Shown here one piece after another: positions 9,674 to 19,158 of a DNA stretch of 64,000 nt. Location: assembly GCA_022010055.1 (NCBI GenBank), contig CP091737.1, positions 1,798,001 through 1,862,000 on the forward strand, given 5' to 3'. Numbering within the stretch: position 1 is the stretch's first letter; every line of letters begins with the position of its first letter. The notes below the pieces were generated by a model. It searched no databases and was not told the origin of the DNA. It saw only the letters and a program-made list of their open reading frames with translations. This stretch comes from Treponema sp. (GTDB lineage Bacteria; Spirochaetota; Spirochaetia; Treponematales; Treponemataceae). The translations under genes and the position numbers were made by a program.

Positions 9674-9872
9674 AAAAATCATGCCTCCTGATTCACACAT
9701 ATCGCGCGCCATCCCGGCGTTTTCCGCGCAAACCACAACAGATATTTTAGCATACAAAACGATTTTTTCGGATTTTTATCTGATTTTTTTTGCATTTTTT
9801 TTGGTTATAAATTGCGAAGTAAACAAACTTATTGTAAAATATAGTGATTAAAAAAATGGAGGTTTATTCACT

Positions 9873-11012
9873 TTGAAAAAAATCATTGTTCCAGTTTTGC
9901 TCGCAGCAGTTTTCGCCTTCACATTTACATCCTGCGGCTCAACTCCAAAAACAGAAGATACAACTGAATCTGCCATAAAAGACAAGGTAAATGAAGTTGA
10001 AAACAAAATCGAAGAAGCCGTAGACAACTCATCGGCGCTTGAAAGAACAGAAGCAGCCCGAAACGCCGCCATAGAAGCCGGCGCAGATAAAATTGCGGAA
10101 AACCGTTTCTCTGCCGCGGATTCAATCTACGACACCTTGAAAGCCCAGTCTGAATCAGGACTCGATATTTCAATTCCTCTTGGCGATGTTGAAAAACGCT
10201 ACATGGCGCTGACCGCATACGCAAAAGCCCTGGAAAACAAGAAAAAAATCGAAGACAACAACCTGATTTCCTACGATGAAAATTCTTACAACGAAGGCTG
10301 CTCCGCCCTTTCGGACTTTGAAAATTTAAACAGCTCAACAAATCTGCTCGGAACGCTGATGCTGGATAAGGCGAATATGGCAAACGGAAAATTCATCAAC
10401 GTCCTGAACAAAGCCTACAAGCAGCTTGCAAAAGAAGCGCGCGGAAACGCATTCAAAGCAAAAAAGGATGCTGATGCAGTAAAAGCAGGCGTCGCGGCAA
10501 AAGCAGACTACAAAAAGGCTGTGGAAGAATTCAAATCCGGCGACCAGAATTATGCAATGCAGAACGTGGAATCAGCGTACAACCATTACCTGAAAGCTGA
10601 AGAGCAATTCGCATCCCTGGCAGCAACCGTCGCAGAAAAACGCGCTGCAGCCCAAAAAGCAATTGACGAAGCAAGGGCTAAAGTTGAAGCAGCCGCAAAT
10701 TACGCGGCAAAAGCCGACATGGAAAAACCTCTTGAGGGCGACAACATAGAAGGAATTGAAGCAGAAGATGCGGTTCTGCTTGAAGCAGATTCTTATGAAG
10801 CGCCAGAAACGCATGAAGCGGAAATTCCAGAAACGATTGAAGATTTTGAAGTTGAAGACTTCAAAGGAAACGACTCTTCTCTTGAAGGTCTTGTAAATGA
10901 TGCGGTTGATTCTCTCAACGATGCAGTAACATCAACATCGGAGGCAAATAATGAAAAAACTTATTGCAGCCACAGCAGTCTTGATTGCAGCCGCTTCTAT
11001 TTTTGCTGTTAG
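9873..11012 (+). CDS. Lipoprotein with long helical/coiled-coil body (TmpA-like position)
   Basis: TTG start at 9873 with GGAGG ten bases upstream. Lipoprotein signal AVFAFTFTSC gives a lipidated Cys near residue 21. The mature part is almost entirely helical and Ala/Glu/Lys rich (repeated AKADYKKAVEEF-, EKRAAAQKAIDEAR-type segments) with an acidic tail. The listed stop lies 62 bases inside the next gene, and the last 20 or so residues are the shifted translation of that gene's signal peptide. Either the genes truly overlap or a homopolymer error removed an earlier stop. Order and overlap resemble the tmpA-tmpB pair of T. pallidum; the identity is not proven from sequence. Confidence 0.7.
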   Translation: MKKIIVPVLLAAVFAFTFTSCGSTPKTEDTTESAIKDKVNEVENKIEEAVDNSSALERTEAARNAAIEAGADKIAENRFSAADSIYDTLKAQSESGLDISIPLGDVEKRYMALTAYAKALENKKKIEDNNLISYDENSYNEGCSALSDFENLNSSTNLLGTLMLDKANMANGKFINVLNKAYKQLAKEARGNAFKAKKDADAVKAGVAAKADYKKAVEEFKSGDQNYAMQNVESAYNHYLKAEEQFASLAATVAEKRAAAQKAIDEARAKVEAAANYAAKADMEKPLEGDNIEGIEAEDAVLLEADSYEAPETHEAEIPETIEDFEVEDFKGNDSSLEGLVNDAVDSLNDAVTSTSEANNEKTYCSHSSLDCSRFYFCC

Positions 11013-11643
11013 TTACAAAAACAACACTTACCAGAAACTTGCTGACGAATATAACCAGAAAGCGCGCATTGCATTTGACGCAGGCGAATATGACGATGCC
11101 GTTGAGTATTCAAAAAAAGCCGCCGAGAACGCATCGCTTTCCCAGGCTTATATTGATTCTATGATGGCGCGCTACAACGCAGAACAGCAGCTTAAGCTTG
11201 CGGCAAACAAAATCAAGTGGGCCGAAGGAATCGGATGTGAAAAGACATTCCCGATGGCATACACCGCGGCAAAAGAAGCGTATGGAAATGCTGAATCCGC
11301 GTTCGGAAAAGAAGATTTCGCCGCATCGCAGGATTACGCAAAGCAGGCAATCGCAGCGCTGGACGGTGTTTACGCTGTAACTCCACTTCCTGAATATTAT
11401 ATTGTTCGCCCTTGGGCAGAAACAAAGGACTGCTTCTGGAATATCGCAGGCCGTCCTTACGTTTACAACAACCCGCTTCTCTGGGAAAACCTTTACCAGG
11501 AAAACAAGAACAATATTCCGCAGCCTAACAATCCAAACCTGATAATGCCTGGAATGAAAATGAAGATTCCTAGCCTTACTGGTGAATACAGAGAAGGAAC
11601 CTACTCGCCTTCTAAAAAATACGAGGCATACGGAAGTAAATAA
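10951..11643 (+). CDS. TmpB-like secreted protein with LysM-like C-terminus
   Basis: 230 residues. Signal peptide MKKLIAATAVLIAAASIFA, then paired helical repeats (FDAGEYDDAVEYSKKAAENA, FGKEDFAASQDYAKQAI) resembling TPR or coiled-coil units, and a C-terminal segment YYIVRPW...DCFWNIAGRPYVY...WENLYQENKN...NLIMPGMKMKIP that reads like a LysM domain and should bind peptidoglycan. The likely job is an envelope-to-murein link in the periplasm. GGAGGC is 8 bases before the ATG. A strong terminator follows immediately. Confidence 0.7.
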   Translation: MKKLIAATAVLIAAASIFAVSYKNNTYQKLADEYNQKARIAFDAGEYDDAVEYSKKAAENASLSQAYIDSMMARYNAEQQLKLAANKIKWAEGIGCEKTFPMAYTAAKEAYGNAESAFGKEDFAASQDYAKQAIAALDGVYAVTPLPEYYIVRPWAETKDCFWNIAGRPYVYNNPLLWENLYQENKNNIPQPNNPNLIMPGMKMKIPSLTGEYREGTYSPSKKYEAYGSK

Positions 11644-11649
11644 AAAAAT

Positions 11650-11693
11650 CGGGCTGTCCGGAAATAAGCAAATCGGAACAGCCCGTTTTTTTT
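11650..11693. terminator. Bidirectional intrinsic terminator
   Basis: CGGGCTGTCCG pairs with CGGAACAGCCCG, followed by T8 on the plus strand; A-rich on the other side. Lies between the TmpB-like gene (plus) and pepF (minus). Confidence 0.85.
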
Positions 11694-13487
11694 AGAACAA
11701 TTTTTTCAATTCTTCAACAATATCCTTAAATGTATCGCATGCGGCCTGAACCGGCTCTGTGCTTTCCATATCAACACCGGCAATCCGCAGGCTTTCAATA
11801 GGATAGCGGCTTCCCCCGGACTTTAAGAATTCAAAATAATCATCGCGCTCTTTTTTACCGCCTGAAGTGACGCGCCTTGCCAAAGCCAGTGCAGCCGAAA
11901 TTCCTGTAGCATATTTGTACACATAGAACGCATTGTAAAAATGAGGAATCCTTAATCCTTCCATGTCGCTGTTTTCCTCAAAATGCATTTCCGGTCCAAA
12001 ATAGAATTCAAGAAGCTCCCTGTAAGTTTTACGCAAGAGCGTTGCCGTCAGCGGAGTTCCGTTTCCACAAGCTCGTGCGTCTTAAGCTCAAATTCCGCAA
12101 ACATTGTCTGACGGTGCAAAGTCGCCAGAATATCATCCGCGCGCATCGCCAGAAGATATTTTTTTTCATCTTCTGTTTTTGCATTTTTCAAAAGATACTC
12201 GAACACCAGCTCCTCGTTGAAAGTAGAGGCAACTTCCGCCTCGAAAATCGTATAATCATAAGAAAGGAACGGATTGTTGTGAACTGAATACCAGCTGTGC
12301 ATAGAATGACCGCCTTCATGAGCCATTGTAAACACATCGCGAATATCATTTTCATCGTAATTCAAAAGAATATAAGGGTCGCCGATATACGAACCGCTTG
12401 AAAACGCTCCGCTCCGCTTGCCCGCGTTCTCGTAACGGTCTACCCAGCCGTTCTTAAGACCAGAGCAAAGGCGTTCCGTATATTCTGTTCCCAACGGAGC
12501 AAGCGCATTTCTTATAATCTCAACAGACTCATCGTAGCTGTGCTGCATTTTTACGGACTTTACAAGAGGAACATAAACATCATAATGCCTTAGCTCCTGC
12601 AATCCCATGATTTTTTTCCGCAATGAATAATATTCGTGTAAAGTCTTAATATTCTTGTGAACGCAATCTATAAGATTGTGGTAAACCGACAGCGGAACTT
12701 TATTTCCATAAAGCGCGGCCTGCAGGCAAGAGTCATATCCGCGGGCACGCAACCTAAACATCCTGATTAACGTTGCCTGCATAAAGCGCGGAAATCACAT
12801 TCTGAAAATCCTCGAACTTTTTATAGAACTGCCTGTATGTTGTTTCCCGGACTTTTCTGTCCTGGTTTTTAAGAAGAGTTGTAAACGTTGTCTGTGTCAA
12901 CGGCTTTTCTTCACCGTTAACGTTCACGCTTCCAAACTGCCTGTTCAAGTCGACATTTTCAAGCACGCTGAACGCATTGTAGGCAGTTTCCGCAGGCTGC
13001 GCCTGAAGGGAAAGGATTCTTTCCTCTTTTTCGCTCAAAGTATAACTGTTAAAATGCATGAGCTTTCAACATAAATCTTGTAATCCCTGAATTCCGGCGC
13101 AGAAATCCACTCTTTCAAGGATTTTTCAGGAATCGCAAGAATTTCAGGATTCATAAAACTTATCTCAGACTGCATTTTTGTGTAAGCCATCATCGCCCGG
13201 CCTTCCCGGTCTGTCGCTTCAGAATCATCTTCGTCCGCTTCATGCTGAAGGCTTGCATAGTGATAGACTGTTTCCATTTTCAACTCAGCCTGCTCAAAGG
13301 CCTTTAACGCGGAAAGAAAAGTCTCCGGACAGGAACCAAGCTTTCCTTTAAATTGAACAACTTTTTCAGTAAGAACAGGAATCTCCGACAGGGCGTTTTC
13401 CCATTCCAAATTTGATTTATAAATTGAAGACAAGTCCCATTTATCTGTTTCCGGAACTTCTGAACGTAGTGGAATTTTATTACTCAT
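11692..13487 (-). CDS. pepF: Oligoendopeptidase F, M3 metallopeptidase (three frameshifts)
   Basis: Cytosolic zinc peptidase that degrades oligopeptides. The fragments together give about 600 residues, the PepF size. Catalytic motif MAHEGGHSMHSWYS (HExxH) is followed by FEAEVASTFNEELV with the third zinc ligand. Frame breaks near 13066 (GAAAGCTC), 12774 (GTTTAGG) and 12053 (GGAAACGG) are each repaired by adding one base to an A/T run, giving VEKLMHFN, DVFRLRARGYD and VENGTPLTATLLRK. A TATACT box sits exactly 6 bases before the ATG at 13487, so the message is probably leaderless. Confidence 0.88.
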
Positions 13488-13493
13488 ACAGAA

Positions 13494-13499
13494 AGTATA
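13494..13499 (-). promoter_or_regulatory. Predicted leaderless -10 box of pepF
   Basis: TATACT on the minus strand, 6 bases before the pepF ATG. No SD sequence. -35 box unclear. Confidence 0.5.
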
Positions 13500-13588
13500 C
13501 CGCATTTTCAAAAAATTTTGCACTTCTTGAACAACTGTATTGAACAAATGGGCAGATAAATCAGGGAAAAATTCGCATTTCTATATTT

Positions 13589-14203
13589 TTATAAATTGAA
13601 AGAAACGCCTATAAACGGCGAAAACTTCAGAAGCAAAAAATTTTCGTAATCAAGGTAATAAAGAGCGCCATCAATATCAACAAAATCGCGGCAAAAAAAA
13701 CTCACGGAAAAATCAATGCCCAGAAGCGGAGAAACCCTCCGGCTCTGCATAAGAAAAAAGAATACGGATGTGCCTGCGCCAAGCAGAATTCTGTATTCAT
13801 CCGCAGAGCCTGTTCCAAAAGATATTTTTCCATATTTTTCGATATTCTGATTTTTTTCAAATTCAAAGCCCAGCCTAAAAAACGGTGAAGCCTGAATCCG
13901 CAAAAAATCATTGGGCGCGGCACAAAACGCAGGTCCCGCGGCAAATTCCGCTCCAAAAAAATCTCCGGCCTGAAACGAAAGCCTTTCAAAAAATCCAAAA
14001 TGGTTTTCTTCACCAAAAAAATTAAAATTTGAAACAGAGAATTCTCCGCCGCGGAAACCAGAGTTAAAAAATCTGTTATCCGAGACAGAATATTCAAAAT
14101 CCGTAAAAAAAAGTCCTGAGAAAAGCTGCACGTCGCTTTTCTTTGCAAATGCGGCAGAGAAAAAAAACAATGCGGCTATCCCAAAAAAACATTTTTTATT
14201 CAT
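13589..14203 (-). CDS. Predicted outer-membrane beta-barrel protein, unknown function
   Basis: 204 residues with signal peptide MNKKCFFGIAALFFFSAAFA. The mature part alternates aromatic/hydrophobic and polar residues (FSGLFFTDFEYSV, GFRGGEFSVSNFNFF, FSPFIGVSFNL) typical of transmembrane beta strands, and ends on a hydrophobic residue as outer-membrane proteins often do. Unusually rich in Phe. It starts 14 bases after the AEC transporter stop and may be cotranscribed with it. No family recognised. Confidence 0.6.
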   Translation of the reverse strand: MNKKCFFGIAALFFFSAAFAKKSDVQLFSGLFFTDFEYSVSDNRFFNSGFRGGEFSVSNFNFFGEENHFGFFERLSFQAGDFFGAEFAAGPAFCAAPNDFLRIQASPFFRLGFEFEKNQNIEKYGKISFGTGSADEYRILLGAGTSVFFFLMQSRRVSPLLGIDFSVSFFCRDFVDIDGALYYLDYENFLLLKFSPFIGVSFNL

Positions 14204-14217
14204 CGCAACAATTCAGC

Positions 14218-15159
14218 TCAGAAGAAAAATTCCGCAAGCGCAACGCTAAGGGGCAGCGTAACCACGCATAGCAACGAAGTCGCAAGAACGCCAAGCCCCG
14301 AATAGGATTCATCCTTGTTAAAAAGAACCGCGAAACCGGAAACGCTCATTGCGACCGGGCAAAGCGCCGCGATATACGTTACGTAACAAATCAGACGGAT
14401 GTCCGGAACGCCTGCAAAAACCCTTGACGCCGCCAGAATAATCAAAAATACAAAAATCAGAACCACCGCAAAACGAAGCACGCAGAGTTTTACAAGATGC
14501 ATTGTATAAGTCTTCTTAAATCCGTGGAAATCCGCAAAGAGCATACCCAAAAGGAACATCGCCATCGCCGTATTCATTCCGGAAATGTGGCGGAACGGCT
14601 CTGAAATAACTTCAGGCAGCCTGAACGGACTGCAAAAAAGAATAAATCCGGCGACAACCGCAATTATATTCGGATTCAAGAGAAGTTTTTTTAAATTCAC
14701 GCGACCGCCAAAAGTCCTGTAACCAAAAGTCCACAGAAAAATATTGAACGTCACAATAAATGGAAGCAGATAGAAAATCGCATTCGTTCCCGGAAAAATT
14801 CCATCAATCAGAGGAATTCCTATAAAACTACAGTTCGTAAAAACAACGCTGAGCCGGTCAATCTGATCAAGCTCTTTTTCCTCCGTACGCCTTGAGCGGC
14901 AAAAGACAAGCGCCAGGGCGACCATCACAAAATGGATTATGACAGACAAAAGAAACACAATACCGAAATTCCTAAGGCTTTCCGCATCAAAATCCATGTC
15001 GAATTTAAAAAAGACCAGGCTGGGGTTTACAAAATAGATAAGAACCTTTGAAACAAACTGCTGCTCCAGCGCGCCAAACTTAAACTGCCGGGAAACAAAG
15101 AATCCGCATGCAGCAATCAAAAACATAATAAAAAGTTGCTTAATAACCAGTAAATACAT
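14218..15159 (-). CDS. AEC-family permease (auxin efflux carrier / malate permease type)
   Basis: A 313-residue protein with about ten membrane helices. Family features: FVNPSLVFFKF in the first half, NCSFIGIPLIDGIFP in the middle, and PVAMSVSGFAVLFNKDESY near the C-terminus, as in AEC carriers that move malate, lactate or other organic acids. Start set at 15159 because TATAAT lies exactly 6 bases upstream (15166-15171) and the first helix then begins at once. An upstream in-frame ATG at 15222 is possible but has no signal. Substrate unknown. Confidence 0.8.
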   Translation of the reverse strand: MYLLVIKQLFIMFLIAACGFFVSRQFKFGALEQQFVSKVLIYFVNPSLVFFKFDMDFDAESLRNFGIVFLLSVIIHFVMVALALVFCRSRRTEEKELDQIDRLSVVFTNCSFIGIPLIDGIFPGTNAIFYLLPFIVTFNIFLWTFGYRTFGGRVNLKKLLLNPNIIAVVAGFILFCSPFRLPEVISEPFRHISGMNTAMAMFLLGMLFADFHGFKKTYTMHLVKLCVLRFAVVLIFVFLIILAASRVFAGVPDIRLICYVTYIAALCPVAMSVSGFAVLFNKDESYSGLGVLATSLLCVVTLPLSVALAEFFF

Positions 15160-15165
15160 ACGCAA

Positions 15166-15171
15166 ATTATA
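15166..15171 (-). promoter_or_regulatory. Predicted leaderless -10 box of the AEC permease gene
   Basis: TATAAT on the minus strand, then TTGCGT, then the ATG at 15159. -35 match is weak. Confidence 0.5.
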
Positions 15172-15261
15172 CGCAAGCAGATAAAAATCTATAAAATATG
15201 AAACCAATTTTTTTGCAAACAACTATATTTAAGAACTGCTAGACTTTTCCAAGTGGGAATT

Positions 15262-16026
15262 ATGAAAAAAACAACAGCGTTCATTCTTATTTTTGCCGCG
15301 GCTTTTTTTATTTCATCATGCGGAAAAAAAACTGAAAAAAGATTTTCAGACTCAAGGCTTATAACTTTATGCGAAGCGGAGGAAGATTCAACAGCGCTTG
15401 CACTTCCAAGCCAGCTCTGGCACAAATCGAATAAAAATATCGTTGTATTTTTCGGCTACGGATACAATGACGAAACGTTTGTAAAAAAAATGAAAGACTC
15501 GCTTTTTCAAAAATACGGAAATTCAAGCGAGGGCGGAAAACTGCTTGCGCTTGTTTTTCCAGACGATTTTAAGCACGGCGCAAGAACCTACACAACAAAC
15601 CTTGCAAATATCCTGGACGACAAAGAAGTTTCCGGAATTGTTATTCTTGGCGCGCCGGAAGGAACCTACAAAGCAATAACCAGAATCCAGGACGAATACA
15701 ACGGAAAGCTGCCGTTCCCGGTAATTTCACTTTTCAGCCAGGATGATGTGCTTGGAACTGAATACACTTCGGACATTGTAATCGACAAAAAGCAGAAGGC
15801 GAAGATGAACGGAATTTTAGAAACAGAATCGGAGCAGGAATTCGCCGGAGAAGCCGTTTCCATAATTGAAAAAGCCGTTCTTTTCGCGGATATTGCGGAA
15901 GCGCCGTTTGAAAAAGACGCAAACCTCTTTAATATCGCAAAAATGCTTGCCGGAAACTCAAAAATTTCAAGATATGTGGATTCTGAAACCGGTCTCATTC
16001 CAATCAACCATTTTGTGCTGGACTAG
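15262..16026 (+). CDS. Predicted lipoprotein, possible substrate-binding or surface protein
   Basis: 254 residues. Lipobox AAFFISSC puts the lipidated Cys near residue 19-20. The mature protein has an alternating alpha/beta pattern (NIVVFFGYGYND, GKLLALVFPDDF, VSGIVILGAPEGTYKAITRIQDEY, FPVISLFSQDDVLGTEY, SDIVIDKKQK) reminiscent of periplasmic-binding-protein folds such as DUF3798-type proteins, but I cannot name a ligand. ATG at 15262 has GTGGGA upstream. The phosphodiesterase gene begins 3 bases after its stop. Confidence 0.6.
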   Translation: MKKTTAFILIFAAAFFISSCGKKTEKRFSDSRLITLCEAEEDSTALALPSQLWHKSNKNIVVFFGYGYNDETFVKKMKDSLFQKYGNSSEGGKLLALVFPDDFKHGARTYTTNLANILDDKEVSGIVILGAPEGTYKAITRIQDEYNGKLPFPVISLFSQDDVLGTEYTSDIVIDKKQKAKMNGILETESEQEFAGEAVSIIEKAVLFADIAEAPFEKDANLFNIAKMLAGNSKISRYVDSETGLIPINHFVLD

Positions 16027-16029
16027 GCG

Positions 16030-16692
16030 ATGAACTTTCTTTCTCAGCTTGAAAATGGAATTTTTGCATCAAAAAGAGACCTGGAGAAGTTTTCAAAAAA
16101 CGAAAACGCGAAAATACTTGTAATTTCAGACAGCCACGGCGCAAAAGAAACTTTTTTATCGATTGTACAGACATTCGGCGCAAAAGCTGACGCGCTGATA
16201 TTCGCAGGCGACGGAATTTTCGACCTTCTTTTTGTAATTGAAAAAGCAAAAAATCATTTTTCCACGGCAAGCTGGCTTCCGCCGGTAATCGCTTTTGTAA
16301 AAGGAAACAACGACCCTTCATTTTGCTCAGCAGATTTTTCAAAAGACATAATCGTTCCGCCAAAAATCACGATGCAGGCCGGAAAACGGACAATTCTTGT
16401 AAGCCACGGACATTCAGAAGGCGTTTACTACGATTATTCCGCAGTACAGGCAACAGCGCAAGTTTTTGGAGCGGACACAGCAATTTTCGGGCACACGCAC
16501 GTTCCGGCGGAACTTATGGGAACAACATACATAATGAACCCCGGAAGCATTTCCCTTCCAAGGCACAGAAGTTCCGCAGGATTCGCAATGCTTGAAATCA
16601 CAGGAAAAAACATCAGCTCAATTTTTTATAGGATTGAAAATGGCCAAAAACCGGAATTCATTCCATATCATCCCGAACAGTTCTACGGATAA
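16030..16692 (+). CDS. YfcE/MJ0936-type metallophosphoesterase
   Basis: 220 residues with all calcineurin-like phosphoesterase blocks in order: ILVISDSHG (D-x-H), IFAGDGIFD (GD), FVKGNNDP (GNxD in variant form), ILVSHGHSEG (GHxH region) and AIFGHTHVPAEL. These bind two metals; relatives hydrolyse phosphodiesters. The substrate cannot be read from sequence. Extended N-terminus of about 25 residues compared with YfcE. Tightly follows the lipoprotein gene (3 bases), suggesting one transcript. Confidence 0.85.
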   Translation: MNFLSQLENGIFASKRDLEKFSKNENAKILVISDSHGAKETFLSIVQTFGAKADALIFAGDGIFDLLFVIEKAKNHFSTASWLPPVIAFVKGNNDPSFCSADFSKDIIVPPKITMQAGKRTILVSHGHSEGVYYDYSAVQATAQVFGADTAIFGHTHVPAELMGTTYIMNPGSISLPRHRSSAGFAMLEITGKNISSIFYRIENGQKPEFIPYHPEQFYG

Positions 16693-16727
16693 AGTTTCAG
16701 CGGAATAAAAGCGGAATAAAAAACAGA

Positions 16728-17426
16728 TTAAAAACTGTCCTGCTTATTTTCAGCAAGGGCAAAACCCGCATAATCATGCCCGGGATAAACCAGAACATCA
16801 TCAGGCAAAGAAGAATAGATTCTTTCCAGCGATTTTACCATTTTACGCTCGCTTCCGCCCGGAAAATCCGTGCGACCCCAGCTGTGGTAAAAAATTGTAT
16901 CGCCGGTAATCAATATTTTCTCTTTTTCATTGTAATAACAGACAGAACCTTCAGTATGGCCCGGCGTATGCAGAACTTTCCATGCAGAAAGCGCGTCCGC
17001 CACATCCGGATCTTTTGCCTCTATAACAGAAGAAAGCAACGGCTCGCCGGAAAAAGCGGCATCCGGCTCCGGAAGCCCATTCAGAGCCGGAACAATCATT
17101 CCAAGCCCCATCGCTTCCAGCTGATTTTTCTGGGCGTCCGCCGCGGAAGCCCCCACCATCGGCAAATCTTCTTTATGAAGCGCAAGCGGCGCATCCGGGA
17201 AAAACGACTTACAGATTCCAGTTCCCGTAATATGGTCAAAATGCCCATGGGTCAGCAAAAACGCAGCCGGCTCAAGGTTATTCGCTTTTAGAAAATTTAC
17301 AATCTCAAGAGAATCGTTTGTAACAGAACAGGCCGCTGGATCAAAAACAAGAACTTTATTCTTGCAAAGCTCCACAATCCAAGTGTTTATGCGGAAAGGA
17401 CCTGTATTTAAAACCGAAATATTCAT
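16728..17426 (-). CDS. Metallo-beta-lactamase-fold hydrolase (glyoxalase II-like)
   Basis: 232 residues. Metal-binding motif THGHFDH, then HTPGHTEGSVCY, ILITGDTIF and YPGHD, matching the YcbL/GloB-like branch of the MBL fold. Relatives hydrolyse thioesters such as hydroxyacylglutathione, but the sequence does not fix the substrate. The ATG at 17426 starts the family N-terminus (NISVLNTGPFRINTWIV). It lies just downstream of the terminator of the RNA-binding protein gene. Confidence 0.85.
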   Translation of the reverse strand: MNISVLNTGPFRINTWIVELCKNKVLVFDPAACSVTNDSLEIVNFLKANNLEPAAFLLTHGHFDHITGTGICKSFFPDAPLALHKEDLPMVGASAADAQKNQLEAMGLGMIVPALNGLPEPDAAFSGEPLLSSVIEAKDPDVADALSAWKVLHTPGHTEGSVCYYNEKEKILITGDTIFYHSWGRTDFPGGSERKMVKSLERIYSSLPDDVLVYPGHDYAGFALAENKQDSF

Positions 17427-17430
17427 AGAC

Positions 17431-17480
17431 AAAAAAAACGGGCCGCCAGAAAGCAAAATTCACATTCTGGACAGCCCCGT
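17431..17480 (-). terminator. Intrinsic terminator of the DbpA-type RNA-binding protein gene
   Basis: On the minus strand CGGGGCTGTCCAGAA pairs with TTCTGGCGGCCCG (minor mismatches) and is followed by T8. Begins 8 bases after the upstream gene's stop. Confidence 0.8.
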
Positions 17481-17487
17481 AATACAA

Positions 17488-18220
17488 TTACATTTCAGAA
17501 TCGTCAGAAAGCTCTACATGAGGCGCGCCAAACGCTTCGTTGCCAGAAGCCTTTGTTGCAGCAGCGTATGCCGCAGCATCCTCAGCAGCAGCCCTTTCAT
17601 CAAAACCATCGGACATAGAAACTGTCTCGTCATCCAGCATCTCGTCATCCTTTGTGCGGCTGTAGCTTACGGCAAGCTTTCGGCCGCGGTAATCATAACC
17701 GTTCAAAACAGAAATAGCCTTTCTGCGTCTTCCTTAAAAAGCTGGACAAAAGAATAATTTGCCAGAACACGGATATCGCCTATTCTATCGCGGTCAAGAC
17801 CAGCGCCGCCAACAAGAAGACCAACTAAATCGCGCGGGAAAACACGGCGGTTTCGTCCAATACTGATAAAAATAGTCGCCGCCAGCTCAGGATCAATCTG
17901 AACGCGCGGACGCGGCTGTCTTTCTTCCACCGGATTTTCAGAAATCTTCTGTTCGCGAACATTTCTGTCCCGGAATGTCTTTTTATTATCGCGGTAGTCG
18001 TTCTTGCGCGAACGGTAAGCGCCATGAAAATGCTTACTGTTTCTTTTACAAGATACGCTGCAACATAATTTCTAAGAGTAAGAGGAACATTTTTCTTAAA
18101 AACTTTTTTAAGTTCCGTAAGAAGATCAAGATTTTCCTGAGTCTTAACCTTTTCTACTGAATCCTGAAGGAAAGCAGCCACTGAATTCATATCAATTTCT
18201 GATTCACGTCTGTTATACAT
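17488..18220 (-). CDS. Free-standing DbpA-type RNA-binding domain protein (two frameshifts)
   Basis: Repairing one-base losses in a T-run near 18026 and an A-run near 17715 gives a protein of about 244 residues. Residues about 1-65 form a helical segment (VAAFLQDSVEKVKTQENLD), then a basic Arg/Asn/Lys linker, then a DbpA-type RRM (ATIFISIGRNRRVFPRDLV, GLDRDRIGDIRVLANYSFV, YRGRKLAVSYSR), and an acidic Ala-rich tail. This RRM normally sits at the end of DEAD-box helicases that bind 23S rRNA; here no helicase core is present. A role in ribosome assembly or RNA chaperoning is inferred. AGGAGC precedes the ATG. Confidence 0.8.
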
Positions 18221-18246
18221 AATAAATTGCTCCTAAGCAAAAAAGT

Positions 18247-19155
18247 TTAAAGTTCTGCTACAAAACCAGATCCAATTCTTTTAAAACCATTTCTAGTTAA
18301 CAAAGGCATTAAAGAATCCGGGACAATCGTGTTGGTCAGCAAAACCCATTTTTTTTTCCGGTCTCTCAAAGCATTCATGAACAGTTCCATAAGTTCACTT
18401 CCAATGCCAAGACCTCTGAATTTTTCAAGAACATAAAAACTTGTTAAAATTACAATTTTATCTGTTCCGCGGGAATTTTTATTCCCTGCCGCAGGCTTAG
18501 CTGTAATACATCCGGCAAACTCATCAGAATTTGAATGGCATACAATTCCAGTCTGATTTTGCGGACCGCCGCTTTCAAACTGCTGTATCCATAAGTCAAA
18601 CAATGCTTCATCTAATTCCGGTGTTGCCGAATTTTCAATCTCGCCTGACGCTGCGTATTTTAAATTTAAAAGAACCTCTTCCTGATTTGATGATGAATAA
18701 CTTTCAAAATTAAAGTCATCCTGAATCAAATCTCCAGTTTCTTCAGGTTCATGGTCTAACTTTTCCAAGCCCCATATTTCGCGCAGCTGATTATACCATC
18801 CGTTGATGTAAAGCCGCATTTTTCTATTCTTAAACCCATGCCAAAGCTTTTCAACTTCCGGATATTTTTTTAACGTATCCTTAAAATTTCTGAATACCCC
18901 CCTTCCAGAATGGAGAATCCGCTGCAGTTCATCTTTTGCAATCGGGGAATGCAAAGCGCTTACAAAGTCTTCCATAAGATTAAATCCATCGGAAGAATTC
19001 CATTCGGGCAAAGCAAAAAAACTGTATTCATCGGCGCTGATTTTTTCCGAAGAAACCAAAACCGAATTTTGAGCGTCAACTAAAAATTTCTGTTCCTGGT
19101 TTTCCAAAGCCTGAAGAATTTCTGATTCAAGCTTTTCGGTCAGCGCGAACACCAT
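18247..19155 (-). CDS. GNAT N-acetyltransferase with UPF0158-like N-terminal domain
   Basis: 302 residues. The front part contains HSPIAKDELQRILHSGRGVF followed by FKDTLKKYPEVEKLWHGFKN, the pattern of the small UPF0158 family, whose function is unknown. The back part is a GNAT domain: VCHSNSDEFAGCIT, IVILTSFYVLEKFRGLGIGS (acetyl-CoA pyrophosphate loop of R/QxxGxG/A type), VLLTNTIV and the final NGFKRIGSGF strand. The start lies 3 bases after the clpP stop, so it should be cotranscribed with clpP. The acceptor substrate is unknown. Confidence 0.75.
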   Translation of the reverse strand: MVFALTEKLESEILQALENQEQKFLVDAQNSVLVSSEKISADEYSFFALPEWNSSDGFNLMEDFVSALHSPIAKDELQRILHSGRGVFRNFKDTLKKYPEVEKLWHGFKNRKMRLYINGWYNQLREIWGLEKLDHEPEETGDLIQDDFNFESYSSSNQEEVLLNLKYAASGEIENSATPELDEALFDLWIQQFESGGPQNQTGIVCHSNSDEFAGCITAKPAAGNKNSRGTDKIVILTSFYVLEKFRGLGIGSELMELFMNALRDRKKKWVLLTNTIVPDSLMPLLTRNGFKRIGSGFVAEL

Positions 19156-19158
19156 AAA

